Part shown: one piece after another, positions 17,751 through 26,510 of the stretch
Position numbering within the stretch: the stretch's first letter is position 1
Layout of the letters: each line of letters begins with the position of its first letter
Assembly: GCA_022825825.1 (NCBI GenBank)
Contig: JAJDWA010000034.1
Span: 1-64,000 of the forward strand
Source: Candidatus Poribacteria bacterium
GTDB lineage: Bacteria; Poribacteria; WGA-4E; WGA-3G
DNA: 64,000 nucleotides
Direction: 5' to 3'
Position numbers and translations under genes: made by a program
Notes under the pieces: model-generated
The model's input: the letters and a program-made list of their open reading frames with translations, nothing else
Databases searched by the model: none
Told to the model about the DNA's origin: nothing

Positions 17751-18377
17751 TTACCAATCTTTGTCACGGCGATATCCGCTATTAAGTTGTTGTTTGAGTA
17801 AATTTTGCCTGCGTTTAGTTTCATTCTTGCTCAGACGTTCAAGAAGTTGAAGCGTCTCTGCTTTTGAAATGTTGCTTGGCTCATTTTTCGCAGAATTCTG
17901 CTTCGGATTACTATTTAATTTTTGATGTGTTGCAATGTCTTGTTGTTCCTGCAGCAATTGCAGTGCTAATGCAAGATTATGTTTTGCATCGGCATCTTGT
18001 GGGTCTAAACGGAGAGAGGATTTGTAAGATTCAATTGCAGCAGTAAGGTCATGCAATTGAAATTGGGCATTACCTAAGTTATAATAGACAGCAGCTTCGT
18101 TCGAAACATTACCTGTCAAAAGTGATCTTTGGAAAGCTGCTGCTGCATCTTTATATCTGCCTTTTTTGTAGAGCGCTGTACCGAGGTTGTGAAGTGCAAT
18201 CGGATTATCAGGTTTGTCGAACGTTGCTTGTTGAAAAGCTTCCACGGCAACATCATAGTCCTGATTCCAATATGCCTCGGTACCAGTTTTCATAGAGCGA
18301 GTCCAGTTTCCCAACCACCCGACAAGAAAAAAGATAGGACAGATAACAAATGAGCAATAAAAAATCTTATTCCACAT
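17751..18377 (-). CDS. BatE-like TPR protein
   Basis: A 208-residue protein with an N-terminal hydrophobic segment (FYCSFVICPIFFLVGWLG) serving as signal or anchor, followed by three to four tetratricopeptide repeats, visible as NPIALHNLGTALYKKGRYKD, VYYNLGNAQFQLHDLTAAI and ADAKHNLALALQLLQEQQD. The tail is polar and rich in Asn, Lys and Gln. TPRs bind peptides or proteins. Position directly before batD, 16 bp away, makes BatE the likely identity. No vWA or MoxR gene is found upstream. Confidence 0.8.
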   Translation of the reverse strand: MWNKIFYCSFVICPIFFLVGWLGNWTRSMKTGTEAYWNQDYDVAVEAFQQATFDKPDNPIALHNLGTALYKKGRYKDAAAAFQRSLLTGNVSNEAAVYYNLGNAQFQLHDLTAAIESYKSSLRLDPQDADAKHNLALALQLLQEQQDIATHQKLNSNPKQNSAKNEPSNISKAETLQLLERLSKNETKRRQNLLKQQLNSGYRRDKDW

Positions 18378-18513
18378 ATTTTTATTATAATGGATAAAGT
18401 GGTGATTTGCAAGGAATTGTAAGACATACCCAGGAAAATTTAGTTTTCGATTTTTGGAATACGGTATCCGGTAAGTCGCGCTTACAATAATCTGCTACAA
18501 AATGGAAGAATAT

Positions 18514-18560
18514 GAGAAAAAAATATGGCGAATAGGCATGATTTATTGGTCCCATTCGCC
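18514..18560 (-). terminator. Intrinsic terminator of the secreted protein gene at 18606
   Basis: On the minus strand a stem with arms GGCGAATGGG and CCTATTCGCC (18527-18560, one G-T pair) is followed by ATATTTTTTTCTC. It lies about 45 bp past the stop codon of the gene at 18606-19436, the right place and orientation for a rho-independent terminator. Confidence 0.75.
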
Positions 18561-18605
18561 AATGAATAAATGTATCAAAACGATATTCTGTAGATGAATT
18601 CCGTT

Positions 18606-19436
18606 TTATTTCCGTTTTATATCTGCCCAGATAGTAGTTAACTTCCCTATAGGTTCAACGGGCAAAACCCCGTCGACTTCTTTGAAAAAGTCTGCTTTAC
18701 TGTTAGCTTTATCTGGATAGATTTTAACAGCATCGTGTGTTGCGTCATCAAAATGGAGGTTCATATATGCACTACCGCCACCTTCGGTCACTCTATAAAG
18801 AAGAACATTTGCACCTTTTTTAAAGGATACCTCAACGTTAAAGTGAACCTTTTGTGCACCGCCTGTCCAAGTGGGATGGTTGTACCATTTTTCACCGTTA
18901 ATCCATATCTGTGCATAGTTATCGTGTGCGGGAGACATAACAGATTTCATTGCTTTGGGCGCGTCAATTACAATGAGACCGTAGGTATCGATACTGTCTG
19001 CAGGTCCCCCTCTGTTCATATTGTTTCCATCTGCTGGATTTAGCTCGAAGACTGTCCATTCTCGGGTGCCACCGTGTGCATCATCCCATTCGATTTCTGT
19101 TATTTTGTTTTTCGTCTTCAGCAAACCTTCAATTGTAGAGAGTTCCTCTTGCGTCAGTTCATCACCGGTTCCAAGCTTAATCAGTTCATTGCTATGATTC
19201 GCTTCGTTACCGTTGTTTGTATAGTTGCCATCTGGACCGTACCATTTGCGTATCCAGGTGTCATATCCTGAATGGTCTTCGTTTACTGCATTAGGCTGAG
19301 TAGCGAAGAGTTCATTATCCTTCAAAGGACCTTTCTTTTGATTTGGCTCACCTATTGCGAGTGCAAGATTAGTTATACTGAAAACGAAACCTAAACTTAT
19401 CGCGATTGTGAGAACAAAAAGGTAAAATCGTTTCAT
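18606..19436 (-). CDS. Secreted protein with carbohydrate-binding-like beta domain, function unknown
   Basis: A 276-residue exported protein: signal peptide at 1-27 (MKRFYLFVLTIAISLGFVFS opening) and no membrane segment afterwards. A middle region with WYGPDGNYTNNGNE and a later part with YAQIWINGEKWYNH and KGANVLLYRVTEGGGSAYMNL looks like a beta-sandwich of the kind found beside sugar-binding or PA14-like modules; the pattern of a ligand held by a hydrated WINGE loop is common in planctomycete and poribacterial secreted proteins. I do not recognise a named family. It has its own terminator and seems to be a single-gene unit. Confidence 0.75.
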   Translation of the reverse strand: MKRFYLFVLTIAISLGFVFSITNLALAIGEPNQKKGPLKDNELFATQPNAVNEDHSGYDTWIRKWYGPDGNYTNNGNEANHSNELIKLGTGDELTQEELSTIEGLLKTKNKITEIEWDDAHGGTREWTVFELNPADGNNMNRGGPADSIDTYGLIVIDAPKAMKSVMSPAHDNYAQIWINGEKWYNHPTWTGGAQKVHFNVEVSFKKGANVLLYRVTEGGGSAYMNLHFDDATHDAVKIYPDKANSKADFFKEVDGVLPVEPIGKLTTIWADIKRK

Positions 19437-19494
19437 CTTATTTCTCCTTTTAAAATCATTATGATTACGTTATGATCTTTGATTATGTCAATAC

Positions 19495-19713
19495 CAGGGT
19501 TATTTAGTTTTAAGATTTTCCGTTATTGAGATTTACTCAAAGGTAATACCCCAGGCCGGTAGGTGCGGTTTCCTAACCGCACCGCATCAGACAGGGAAAG
19601 TCAATAGAAGGTTTTGATCCAAAATCGGTGCGATTAGGAAATCGCACCTACCGGCCTGGGTATAGAGCAGGTGCTAAAAATTTGTCCGAAAAACCGAAAA
19701 CTAAATAACTCTG
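19495..19713. mobile_element. 219-bp MITE-like element with nested inverted repeat
   Basis: Terminal inverted repeats CAGGGTTATTTAGTTTT (19495-19511) and its complement with one mismatch (19697-19713). Inside, from about 19549 to 19662, is a second long inverted repeat carrying two copies of the GGTTAGGAAACC-type hairpin in opposite orientation, next to GGCCGGTAGGTGCG. A solitary copy of one terminal repeat lies at 24747-24763, on the far side of the restriction genes. No coding capacity. Confidence 0.75.
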
Positions 19714-19883
19714 TGTCAATACTATATCATATCCTGATTTTTCAGTAAAGAGAATTATTTATTTTGCACAGTTTATATTGTCCGTTGAGTTTCGCGTCAT
19801 CTGTGTCCTCTGTGAAATCCGCATAATCTGTGATTCAGACAATTTCTCTTGACCGCCACGCCGAAACCTGCTAAAATACCCCT
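19714..19883. other. Leader of the first restriction-methylase gene
   Basis: A short A/T-rich segment between the MITE-like element and the restriction gene. It contains the phrase CTCTGTGAAATCCGCATAATCTG, which resembles the 22-base direct repeat at 24419 and 24466. No clear Shine-Dalgarno precedes the ATG at 19884. Confidence 0.4.
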
Positions 19884-22800
19884 ATGTTGAACCTCAACCT
19901 AAAACCGACCCACAAAGCAATACGCGATTACTACACCACGTTACAACAATATCAAGAAGAAAACATCACGCATGAAGGCGCAGTCAGCACACCTTTTGAA
20001 ACGCTCCTCAATATCTGTGCCAAACAGATTGATGCAATCTTCATCCCGCAATACGGCATGAACACCGAAATAGGCAAACGTATCATCGTTGACGGTGCCA
20101 TAAAAAATAACGGACTATTCTTTGCCTATTGGGAAGCGAAAGATATAGACGATGACCTTGACATAGCCGTGCAACAGAAACGGCAAGCGGGCTACCCATT
20201 TGATAATATCCTGTTTCAAACACCAGAACGCGGTATCCTGGTCCAGAACGGACAGACCGCGCTTGACTTAGACATCTCCGACCCAGAAAACCTCATCACG
20301 GTGCTAAAACATCTGTTTGCATGGACCACACCAACACATGAGGATTGGCACAAAGCCGTTGCCGACTTCAGAGCGCACGTCCCTGACCTCGCAAACAATC
20401 TGATGGAACTCATTGAACAAAGATATGACACGGATGCGGAGTTCAAAAAAGCATTCACTGACTTCTACGAAGTCTGCCGCACCGCTATCAATCCCAACCT
20501 CTCACGCGCCGCTGTTGAGGAGATGCTTATCCAGCACATCATCACAGAACGTATCTTCCGCACTGTGTTTGAACGTTCAGATTTTACCAGACGCAATATC
20601 ATCGCACGTGAGATAGAAAATGTCAGTGATGCCCTGATGCGCCACGCTGTCAGCAGAGATGCGTTCCTGCAACCGCTCGACAGGTTCTATAACGCTATTG
20701 AACGGGCAGCCACGCTCTGTAGAGATTTCTCACAAAAACAGCACTTCCTCAACACCTTCTATGAGAAGTTTTTTCAAGGATTCTCCGAAGATGTTGCAGA
20801 TACACACGGCATCGTTTATACACCACAACCGATTGTGGATTTTATGGTGAATAGCGTTGAACATATCCTCAAAACCGAGTTCGGACGTTCACTTTCGGAC
20901 ACGGGCGTGCATATCATTGACCCGTTTGTCGGCACAGGCAACTTTATTGTCCGACTGATGCAGGACATCCAAGGCACCGCATTAGAGGAGAAATATCGGC
21001 ATGAACTCCACTGCAACGAGGTGATGCTCCTGCCATACTACATCGCGAGTCTGAACATTGAGCAGGAATTCTATCAGCGCACACAGACCTATCTGCCGTT
21101 TGAGGGCATCACGCTTGCGGACACCTTTGAGCTACTTGAAGATCAGCAGATGACACTTTTTACGCAGGAAAACACTGAACGGGTGGAACGGCAGAAAAAA
21201 GCGGATATGTTTGTCGTTATCGGCAATCCACCCTATAATGCACAGCAAGTGAATGAAAACGATAATAACAAAAATCGTAAATATGAAACGATGGATGATC
21301 GGATTGCTGACACTTATGTAACAGATTCCTCAGCAACACTTAGAAATAAACTTTACGATCCGTACGTGAAAGCGATTCGGTGGGCTTCTGATAGGATTGG
21401 TGAGGAAGGTGTTGTGGCATTCATAACAAATAACAGTTTTCTTGACGGTATTGCGTTTGATGGTATGCGGAAACATCTGGCACAAGATTTTGATGCGATT
21501 TATATTCTGGATTTAGGTGGAAATGCGCGGAAGGGATTGAAGGTTTCTAATGCAAATGTGTTCGGAATTCGGGTAGGGGTGAGTGTCAACCTATTTGTTA
21601 AGACAAAGCAGAACCCATCAGAAACAGCACGTATCTTTTACTACCGAACCGATGAGTTGTGGAACAAAAATAAAAAATTCGATTTTCTAAATGAAAGTCA
21701 ACACGTAGAAGGAATTGAGTGGCAACCTATTCAACCGAACAAACTACATACTTGGTTGACTGAAGGCATGTATGAGGAATATGATAACTTTATTCCAATG
21801 GGGACTAAGGAGACAAAAGCACAGAAAGGCACTGCAAAAGGCGTGATTTTCAAAACATACAGTCTCGGCGTTGCCACGAACCGTGATGCTTGGGTGCGTA
21901 ATTTTAATTTAAACACACTCACAAATAATATTCAATTGATACTTGACACTTACAATGCTGAAACAGATAGGTGGAATCGAAGGATGGACAGGAAAGAAAA
22001 CGTTGACAATTTTGTATTATATGATGATAAGAAAATCAAGTGGAGTTCTACCTTAAAACGGCACCTAACAAGTGGACATATTGCAGAGTTCACTGAATCA
22101 AAAAACCGACGTTCATATTTTCGCCCATTCACAATAACAGAATATTTTTTTGATAAAATTCTAACGGATCGGACTGGACTTTTTCCTTTAATCTTTCCTA
22201 TCCCAGAGACCGAAACCGAAAATCAGGTCATTTGTGTTGCTGGTATTGGTAACAGAAAAGGCTTTGGTTGTCTGGCTACAAATAGGATTTCCACACTTGA
22301 TTTGGCATTTGAAAATACTCAATGCTTCCCCTTCTACACCTACAATGAAGACGGCACAAACCGCCAAGAGAACATCACCGATTGGGCATTGGCAGAATTC
22401 CGTAAACATCACGGAGATAACTCTATAAGCAAGTGGGACATCTTCCACTATAACTACGGTATCCTGCACCATCCAGAGTATCGCGAGAAGTATCAGGCGA
22501 ACCTCAAGCGCGATTTACCCCATATCCCGTTTGCAAAAGATTTCTGGGGTTTTGCCAACGCTGGCGCACAGTTAGCAGACATACATGTCAACTATGAATC
22601 ACAACCGAAATATGATGGTTTGCAATACATTGAAACGCCAGACATGCCGATAGATTGGCGTGTTGAGAAAATGAAATTGTCTAAAGACAAAACGCAGTTG
22701 GTCTACAACGATTTTTTGACAATAGACGGTATCCCAGCGGAGGTGTTTGACTATCGGCTCGGCACGCGTTCTGCGTTGGAGTGGGTGATTGATCAGTATC

Positions 22801-22949
22801 GCGTCAAGGTGGATAAACGCAGCGGCATTGTCAACGACCCAAACCGTGCGGATGAACCACGGTATATTGTGGATTTGATTGGGCGGGTTATCAGTGTGAG
22901 TTTGCGGACGGTCGAGATTGTAGCAGGCTTGCCAGAATTAGATGTCTGA
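19884..22949 (+). CDS. Type ISP/IIG-like restriction-modification enzyme (nuclease-methylase-specificity), copy 1
   Basis: A 1021-residue protein. The N-terminus resembles a PD-(D/E)xK nuclease: Asp70 in IIVDG and Glu84/Lys86 in YWEAKD. The gamma-class adenine methyltransferase follows, with SAM motif IIDPFVGTGNF near 344 and catalytic NPPYN near 448. The C-terminal third ends in the segment RLGTRSALEWVIDQYRV, typical of the type ISP specificity domain. True ISP enzymes such as LlaGI also have a helicase between nuclease and methylase; I see none here, so this is closer to type IIG, which cuts and methylates with one polypeptide. A close paralogue is at 59092-62169 and a fragment at 24577-24675. 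Confidence 0.88.
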   Translation: MLNLNLKPTHKAIRDYYTTLQQYQEENITHEGAVSTPFETLLNICAKQIDAIFIPQYGMNTEIGKRIIVDGAIKNNGLFFAYWEAKDIDDDLDIAVQQKRQAGYPFDNILFQTPERGILVQNGQTALDLDISDPENLITVLKHLFAWTTPTHEDWHKAVADFRAHVPDLANNLMELIEQRYDTDAEFKKAFTDFYEVCRTAINPNLSRAAVEEMLIQHIITERIFRTVFERSDFTRRNIIAREIENVSDALMRHAVSRDAFLQPLDRFYNAIERAATLCRDFSQKQHFLNTFYEKFFQGFSEDVADTHGIVYTPQPIVDFMVNSVEHILKTEFGRSLSDTGVHIIDPFVGTGNFIVRLMQDIQGTALEEKYRHELHCNEVMLLPYYIASLNIEQEFYQRTQTYLPFEGITLADTFELLEDQQMTLFTQENTERVERQKKADMFVVIGNPPYNAQQVNENDNNKNRKYETMDDRIADTYVTDSSATLRNKLYDPYVKAIRWASDRIGEEGVVAFITNNSFLDGIAFDGMRKHLAQDFDAIYILDLGGNARKGLKVSNANVFGIRVGVSVNLFVKTKQNPSETARIFYYRTDELWNKNKKFDFLNESQHVEGIEWQPIQPNKLHTWLTEGMYEEYDNFIPMGTKETKAQKGTAKGVIFKTYSLGVATNRDAWVRNFNLNTLTNNIQLILDTYNAETDRWNRRMDRKENVDNFVLYDDKKIKWSSTLKRHLTSGHIAEFTESKNRRSYFRPFTITEYFFDKILTDRTGLFPLIFPIPETETENQVICVAGIGNRKGFGCLATNRISTLDLAFENTQCFPFYTYNEDGTNRQENITDWALAEFRKHHGDNSISKWDIFHYNYGILHHPEYREKYQANLKRDLPHIPFAKDFWGFANAGAQLADIHVNYESQPKYDGLQYIETPDMPIDWRVEKMKLSKDKTQLVYNDFLTIDGIPAEVFDYRLGTRSALEWVIDQYRVKVDKRSGIVNDPNRADEPRYIVDLIGRVISVSLRTVEIVAGLPELDV

Positions 22950-23042
22950 ATCGCGGATTAGGCGGATTACACGGATTTTTGTTACGTTAAGTTTGCCAAA
23001 TCCATAACTGTTAACATAGGGCATTTTGATTTTGAATCCATC

Positions 23043-23180
23043 TCTTTAGTCTTGTAGGGACGATATGTTTATAGAATACAGTTGGACACGAGTTCTTTAG
23101 TCTTGTAGGGACGATATCATGGCAAGGGCCATACGCGTCCTTGCCCAGCAGCGCATCGGCAGCAGATATATCGTTCCTAC
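23043..23180. repeat. Repeat pair in the gap before the DUF6602-like gene
   Basis: The 24-base unit beginning TCTTTAGTCTTGTAGGGACG occurs twice in direct orientation (23043-23066 and 23094-23117). An inverted partner, ATATATCGTTCCTAC, lies at 23166-23180, so the second copy and this end bracket a short G/C-rich segment. It looks like a small interspersed element next to a partial second copy. Confidence 0.6.
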
Positions 23181-23236
23181 GGAACTCAATATTAGTCTAT
23201 CTAATAAACAGAATTGCAAATTGAGAGGAGAACACG

Positions 23237-24268
23237 ATGAATAATATACATTTAGAGATGCATGATATTTATGGTCATATTACGCAACTTGCTGAAGAAT
23301 TAAAATCTGACTATGAACAAATTCGCAAGCGTGCGTCTGAGGATGGAGGCACTGCTGGTGATAGAGCAGAAGAATCTTGGGCAAGGATATTACGTAAATT
23401 ACTACCTAAGCAATATGACGTTCATACGAAAGGTAGAATAATTGATGTTAATGATAATCCTAGTCCACAAATTGATATTTTGGTCACGAAACCTGAATAT
23501 CCTCAGGATTTTGTTGATAAAAAACTATTTTTGGAATCAGGCATAGCTGCAGCTTTTGAATGTAAACTCACACTACGCCCGGAACACTTAGAAAAAGAGT
23601 TGAGTAGATGTGCCGCAGTGAAAAAATTATCTGCCCCCCGTTATGGTACTCCGTATAGGGAATTGTATTCTCCTATTATTTATGGAGTATTGGCACATTC
23701 ATATTCTTGGAAGAATAAGAATAGTACTCCATATGATACTATAAAAAATAAACTTCGTCTCTATAAGTCTGGAAATAGTAATGAATGGCATCCTCGCGAA
23801 TGCCTGGATTTGGTGACTATTGCGGACTTGAATACATGGTCTATAAACAAGTGTATGGGGATAACTTTACCTAATGGTGAAGATGTGATTTATGTTTACT
23901 ATAACGACTTCAGTTCAATCGGCACCAAACCAGCTTCCGAATCTCCTGATGGTAGGATGATTCGCGAACGTATTTTTGATAGTCGGCCAGTTGCTGGAAT
24001 AATAGGTCTTTTTGCTGCGTTGACTCGCAAACTAGCGTTTATTAATCCCTCGCTGCGTAGTATGTCAGAATACTACAATTCTGCTTTGCAAGTTAATAAT
24101 TTTTATATGGGATGGCCCGAAGGTTTAAATATATCATTTGACAAAACTGCATTAAGCCCTCACGTATGGAACGCCTTAAAATCTACAAATGTACGATCAG
24201 AAACTGTAATCAATGCTCAAGGCGAAAAAAATACGGCTCCATTTAGTGAGTGGGCATTTCCTATTTAA
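23237..24268 (+). CDS. DUF6602-like protein, candidate PD-(D/E)xK nuclease
   Basis: A 343-residue protein with a good Shine-Dalgarno (GAGAGGAG) before the ATG. An N-terminal helical region contains AGDRAEESW (Glu45/46). Asp80 in PQIDIL and Glu108/Lys110 in AAFECKLTL give the D...ExK order of PD-(D/E)xK nucleases, and the phrase GIAAAFECK is the hallmark I associate with DUF6602 proteins. Such proteins often lie in defence islands. It follows the restriction-methylase gene by 287 bp on the same strand and could cut DNA or RNA; no activity is established from the sequence. The C-terminal 150 residues have no recognised motif. Confidence 0.7.
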   Translation: MNNIHLEMHDIYGHITQLAEELKSDYEQIRKRASEDGGTAGDRAEESWARILRKLLPKQYDVHTKGRIIDVNDNPSPQIDILVTKPEYPQDFVDKKLFLESGIAAAFECKLTLRPEHLEKELSRCAAVKKLSAPRYGTPYRELYSPIIYGVLAHSYSWKNKNSTPYDTIKNKLRLYKSGNSNEWHPRECLDLVTIADLNTWSINKCMGITLPNGEDVIYVYYNDFSSIGTKPASESPDGRMIRERIFDSRPVAGIIGLFAALTRKLAFINPSLRSMSEYYNSALQVNNFYMGWPEGLNISFDKTALSPHVWNALKSTNVRSETVINAQGEKNTAPFSEWAFPI

Positions 24269-24841
24269 TACCCAAACTTGAATAATAATTGGCGCTTTTA
24301 GCAAAGTGCGTGGATCGGATTTCAATTTGCTCCATCCACAGATGTCAATTTAAGACTGTAGATTACTGTTCCCACCACGGCATGTGCGGTTTCTAATACA
24401 CCTTAATATACATAATTCGTGAAAATCCGAGATTCAGATAAAAACTCCAATAATCTGCGCAATCTGTGAAAATCCGAGATTCAGATAAGCTCACGCACCT
24501 CATCGAATCCTGAAATCTTGGTTCAGACAAAAGGAAGCGAGTAATATCGGGGTTACAAATCCCTCTTACAAGAAAACTCTCGCAAGCAGCGATTGAAGAG
24601 ATACTTATCCAGCACATCATCACAGAACGTATCTTCCGCACCGTGTTTGAACGTTCAGATTTTACCAGACGCAACAATATGCAGCGGAAAAAGTTATAAC
24701 TATTTTTTTGACAGGACTTAGTAACGCTCATCAGTCGAAAATTCTTAAAACTAAATAACCCTGCTCCGCATCTTGATTTGCTTGACAACAGCACTGTTGT
24801 AAGGTATAATAAACCTTAACTTTAACAGAGGGAGTCATCTC
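24269..24841. other. Intergenic region with repeats and a restriction-gene relic
   Basis: About 570 bp that hold two direct copies of a 22-base unit beginning GTGAAAATCCGAGATTCAGA at 24419-24440 and 24466-24487, the relic described at 24577-24675, a near-match to the MITE end at about 24713 and a terminal-repeat copy at 24747-24763. The region looks like debris from several rearrangements. The Shine-Dalgarno of the next gene (AGAGGGAG) lies at its end. Confidence 0.6.
24577..24675 (+). pseudogene. Fragment of a restriction-methylase gene
   Basis: About 33 codons that match the helical linker region of the gene at 19884 (around 20507-20596). In frame it reads LSQAAIEEILIQH followed by IITERIFRTVFERSDFTRRN. 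The last 70 bases differ from the intact gene at only about one position, whereas the first 30 are more diverged. The fragment has no start, and a stop follows shortly after. It is a relic of a duplication or gene conversion. Confidence 0.8.
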
Positions 24842-25144
24842 ATGGAACAAATTGAGACCTTCAAAATTCATGATTCGGAATACGAAACAACCTATACGGC
24901 CCACATCCAAAAAAACGGGGATGGCTGGATCGGATGGATACATGAATATCCGAAAGTGAAGTGCGAAGATATCACTAAAGAAGCACTTCTGAAAACGCTT
25001 GAACACACGCTTTATGAAACTTTAGAGGCTGATTGGGAAGCATGGGATAAGCAGTTAGAAGAAGACATCAAAGCAGGCAAGCTTGATAAATTAGGCGAAA
25101 AGGCACTTGAGGATTTGCGCGCAGGAAGGTGTACCGATCTATAG
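24842..25144 (+). CDS. HicB-like antitoxin
   Basis: A 100-residue protein with a strong Shine-Dalgarno. Residues 15-60 (YTAHIQKNGDGWIGWIHEYP then an ALLKTLEHTL helix) have the HicB-like partial RNase-H fold used by many antitoxins. The C-terminal half is charged and helical and probably wraps the toxin. It overlaps the start region of the toxin-like pseudogene in the +1 frame, the usual operon arrangement of such pairs. With a dead toxin it may persist as an anti-addiction or orphan regulator; that is an inference. Confidence 0.72.
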   Translation: MEQIETFKIHDSEYETTYTAHIQKNGDGWIGWIHEYPKVKCEDITKEALLKTLEHTLYETLEADWEAWDKQLEEDIKAGKLDKLGEKALEDLRAGRCTDL

Positions 25145-25394
25145 AACAAATCACACTTTTTGGGAATGTTATCGGAATCTTTCACGACAACTTCAATAAC
25201 GTACAGACAAGAGTTTTGCATTGTTGAAGCAAAACCCAAAACATTCTTCTTTGGATTTCAAAAAGGTTGGAAAAGATCTTTGGTCTGCGCGAATAACCCG
25301 AGACTATCGCGCTTTAGCCCGTGAAGAAAATGGAACCTTGGCTTGGTTTTGGATTGGAAAGCATGATGAATACATGCGGAGAATTCGACACTAA
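25131..25394 (+). pseudogene. Decayed RelE/ParE-type toxin gene with internal stop
   Basis: In the +1 frame relative to the antitoxin, the translation reads THTFWECYRNL-like opening, a TAA at 25197-25199, then KSFALLKQNPKHSSLDFKKV and RDYRALAREENGTLAWFWIG, ending KHDEYMRRIRH before TAA at 25392. The second part is a clear RelE/ParE-fold toxin (the YRAL and WFWIG motifs). The in-frame stop and the lack of any start codon upstream of it (GTA at the expected site) show an inactivated gene, or alternatively one sequencing error. The remnant downstream of the stop is complete. Confidence 0.75.
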
Positions 25395-25426
25395 AACATC
25401 TAAAAAATTATTCCTCAAAATACTCT

Positions 25427-26452
25427 ATGCTAACAATTGGCAACCTCAACATCTCAAATTTTCCCCTTCTGCTGGCCCCGATGGAAGACGTCAGCGATCC
25501 GCCTTTTCGCGCTGTGTGCAAAGAGAACGGCGCGGACATCATGTATACTGAATTCATATCTTCCGAAGCGCTCATCCGCGATGCTGCGCAGAGTGTTGCC
25601 AAGTTAGACATATTTGAAAATGAAAAACCGATCGGTATTCAGATTTTTGGGCATGATATTGAGGTAATGCGGGAATCTATTGAAATTACTGAACGTGTCC
25701 AACCCGACATTATTGACATAAATTACGGGTGTCCTGTCAAAAAAGTCACGCGTAAAGGCGCAGGTGCAGGAATCTTGCAGGACATTCCGAAGATGGTTAA
25801 AATGACCGCAGAAATGGTGAAAGCGACTACGTTGCCTGTCACCGTCAAAACACGGTTGGGGTGGGATGATAACACAAAGTACATTGTTGAGGTAGCAGAA
25901 CGTCTGCAAGATGTCGGCATTCGTGCTATTGCGATTCACGGCAGGACACGGCGTCAGATGTATAAAGGGGAGGCAGACTGGACGCTCATTGGGAAAATAA
26001 AGGATAACCCGCGAATGGCTATCCCCGTTTTCGGCAATGGTGATGTGGATAGTCCCCAGAAAGCCGCACAGATGCGGCAACAATATGGTGTAGATGGCAT
26101 CATGATTGGTCGCGCTGCGATTGGCTACCCGTGGATTTTCAATGAAATAAAGCACTATTTCGCAACAGGCGAATTACTTCCGCCACCCTCAATAGACGAA
26201 CGTATCGCTGTTTTTAGAAAGCACTTGGATTTTTCTATCAAGTGGAAAGGTTTAAAACTCGGATTATTAGAGATGCGTCGACATTATACAAACTATTTTA
26301 AAGGCATTCCCCACGTTAAACCTTTTCGGACCCGTTTGGTCACCTGCGATAGTTACGATGGTGTTTTAGAAATCGTAGAAGAACTCCGCAGGCATGCTTA
26401 CCGATACACAGAACGGTCAGACCAATTTGTGCATAGTCCCTCACTCAATTGA
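25427..26452 (+). CDS. dusB: tRNA-dihydrouridine synthase DusB
   Basis: A 341-residue flavoenzyme that reduces uridines in the tRNA D-loop using FMN and NADPH. The TIM-barrel motifs are all present: APMEDVSDPPFR near 17, the catalytic Cys102 in INYGCPVKKV, KTRLGW near 145, HGRTRRQMY and the FMN phosphate site FGNGDV...GIMIGRAAIGYPWIF. The C-terminal helical domain that binds tRNA follows (RRHYTNYFKG). Length and order are typical of DusB. It stands 32 bp after the toxin remnant and before dapF with no apparent functional link. Confidence 0.96.
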   Translation: MLTIGNLNISNFPLLLAPMEDVSDPPFRAVCKENGADIMYTEFISSEALIRDAAQSVAKLDIFENEKPIGIQIFGHDIEVMRESIEITERVQPDIIDINYGCPVKKVTRKGAGAGILQDIPKMVKMTAEMVKATTLPVTVKTRLGWDDNTKYIVEVAERLQDVGIRAIAIHGRTRRQMYKGEADWTLIGKIKDNPRMAIPVFGNGDVDSPQKAAQMRQQYGVDGIMIGRAAIGYPWIFNEIKHYFATGELLPPPSIDERIAVFRKHLDFSIKWKGLKLGLLEMRRHYTNYFKGIPHVKPFRTRLVTCDSYDGVLEIVEELRRHAYRYTERSDQFVHSPSLN

Positions 26453-26510
26453 AAACTTGACGTAAAAGCAGAATAATTTTATCATATAAAAAACAAATCA
26501 AGGATTGGAT

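Noticed and set aside
17735-17824. Longer N-terminus for batD
   Set aside because: It would overlap the BatE-like gene and put the signal peptide in the middle; the ATG at 17734 gives a proper signal peptide.
25604-26155. 183-residue frame on the minus strand inside dusB
   Set aside because: Antisense to a conserved gene, with no ribosome site and no recognised motif.
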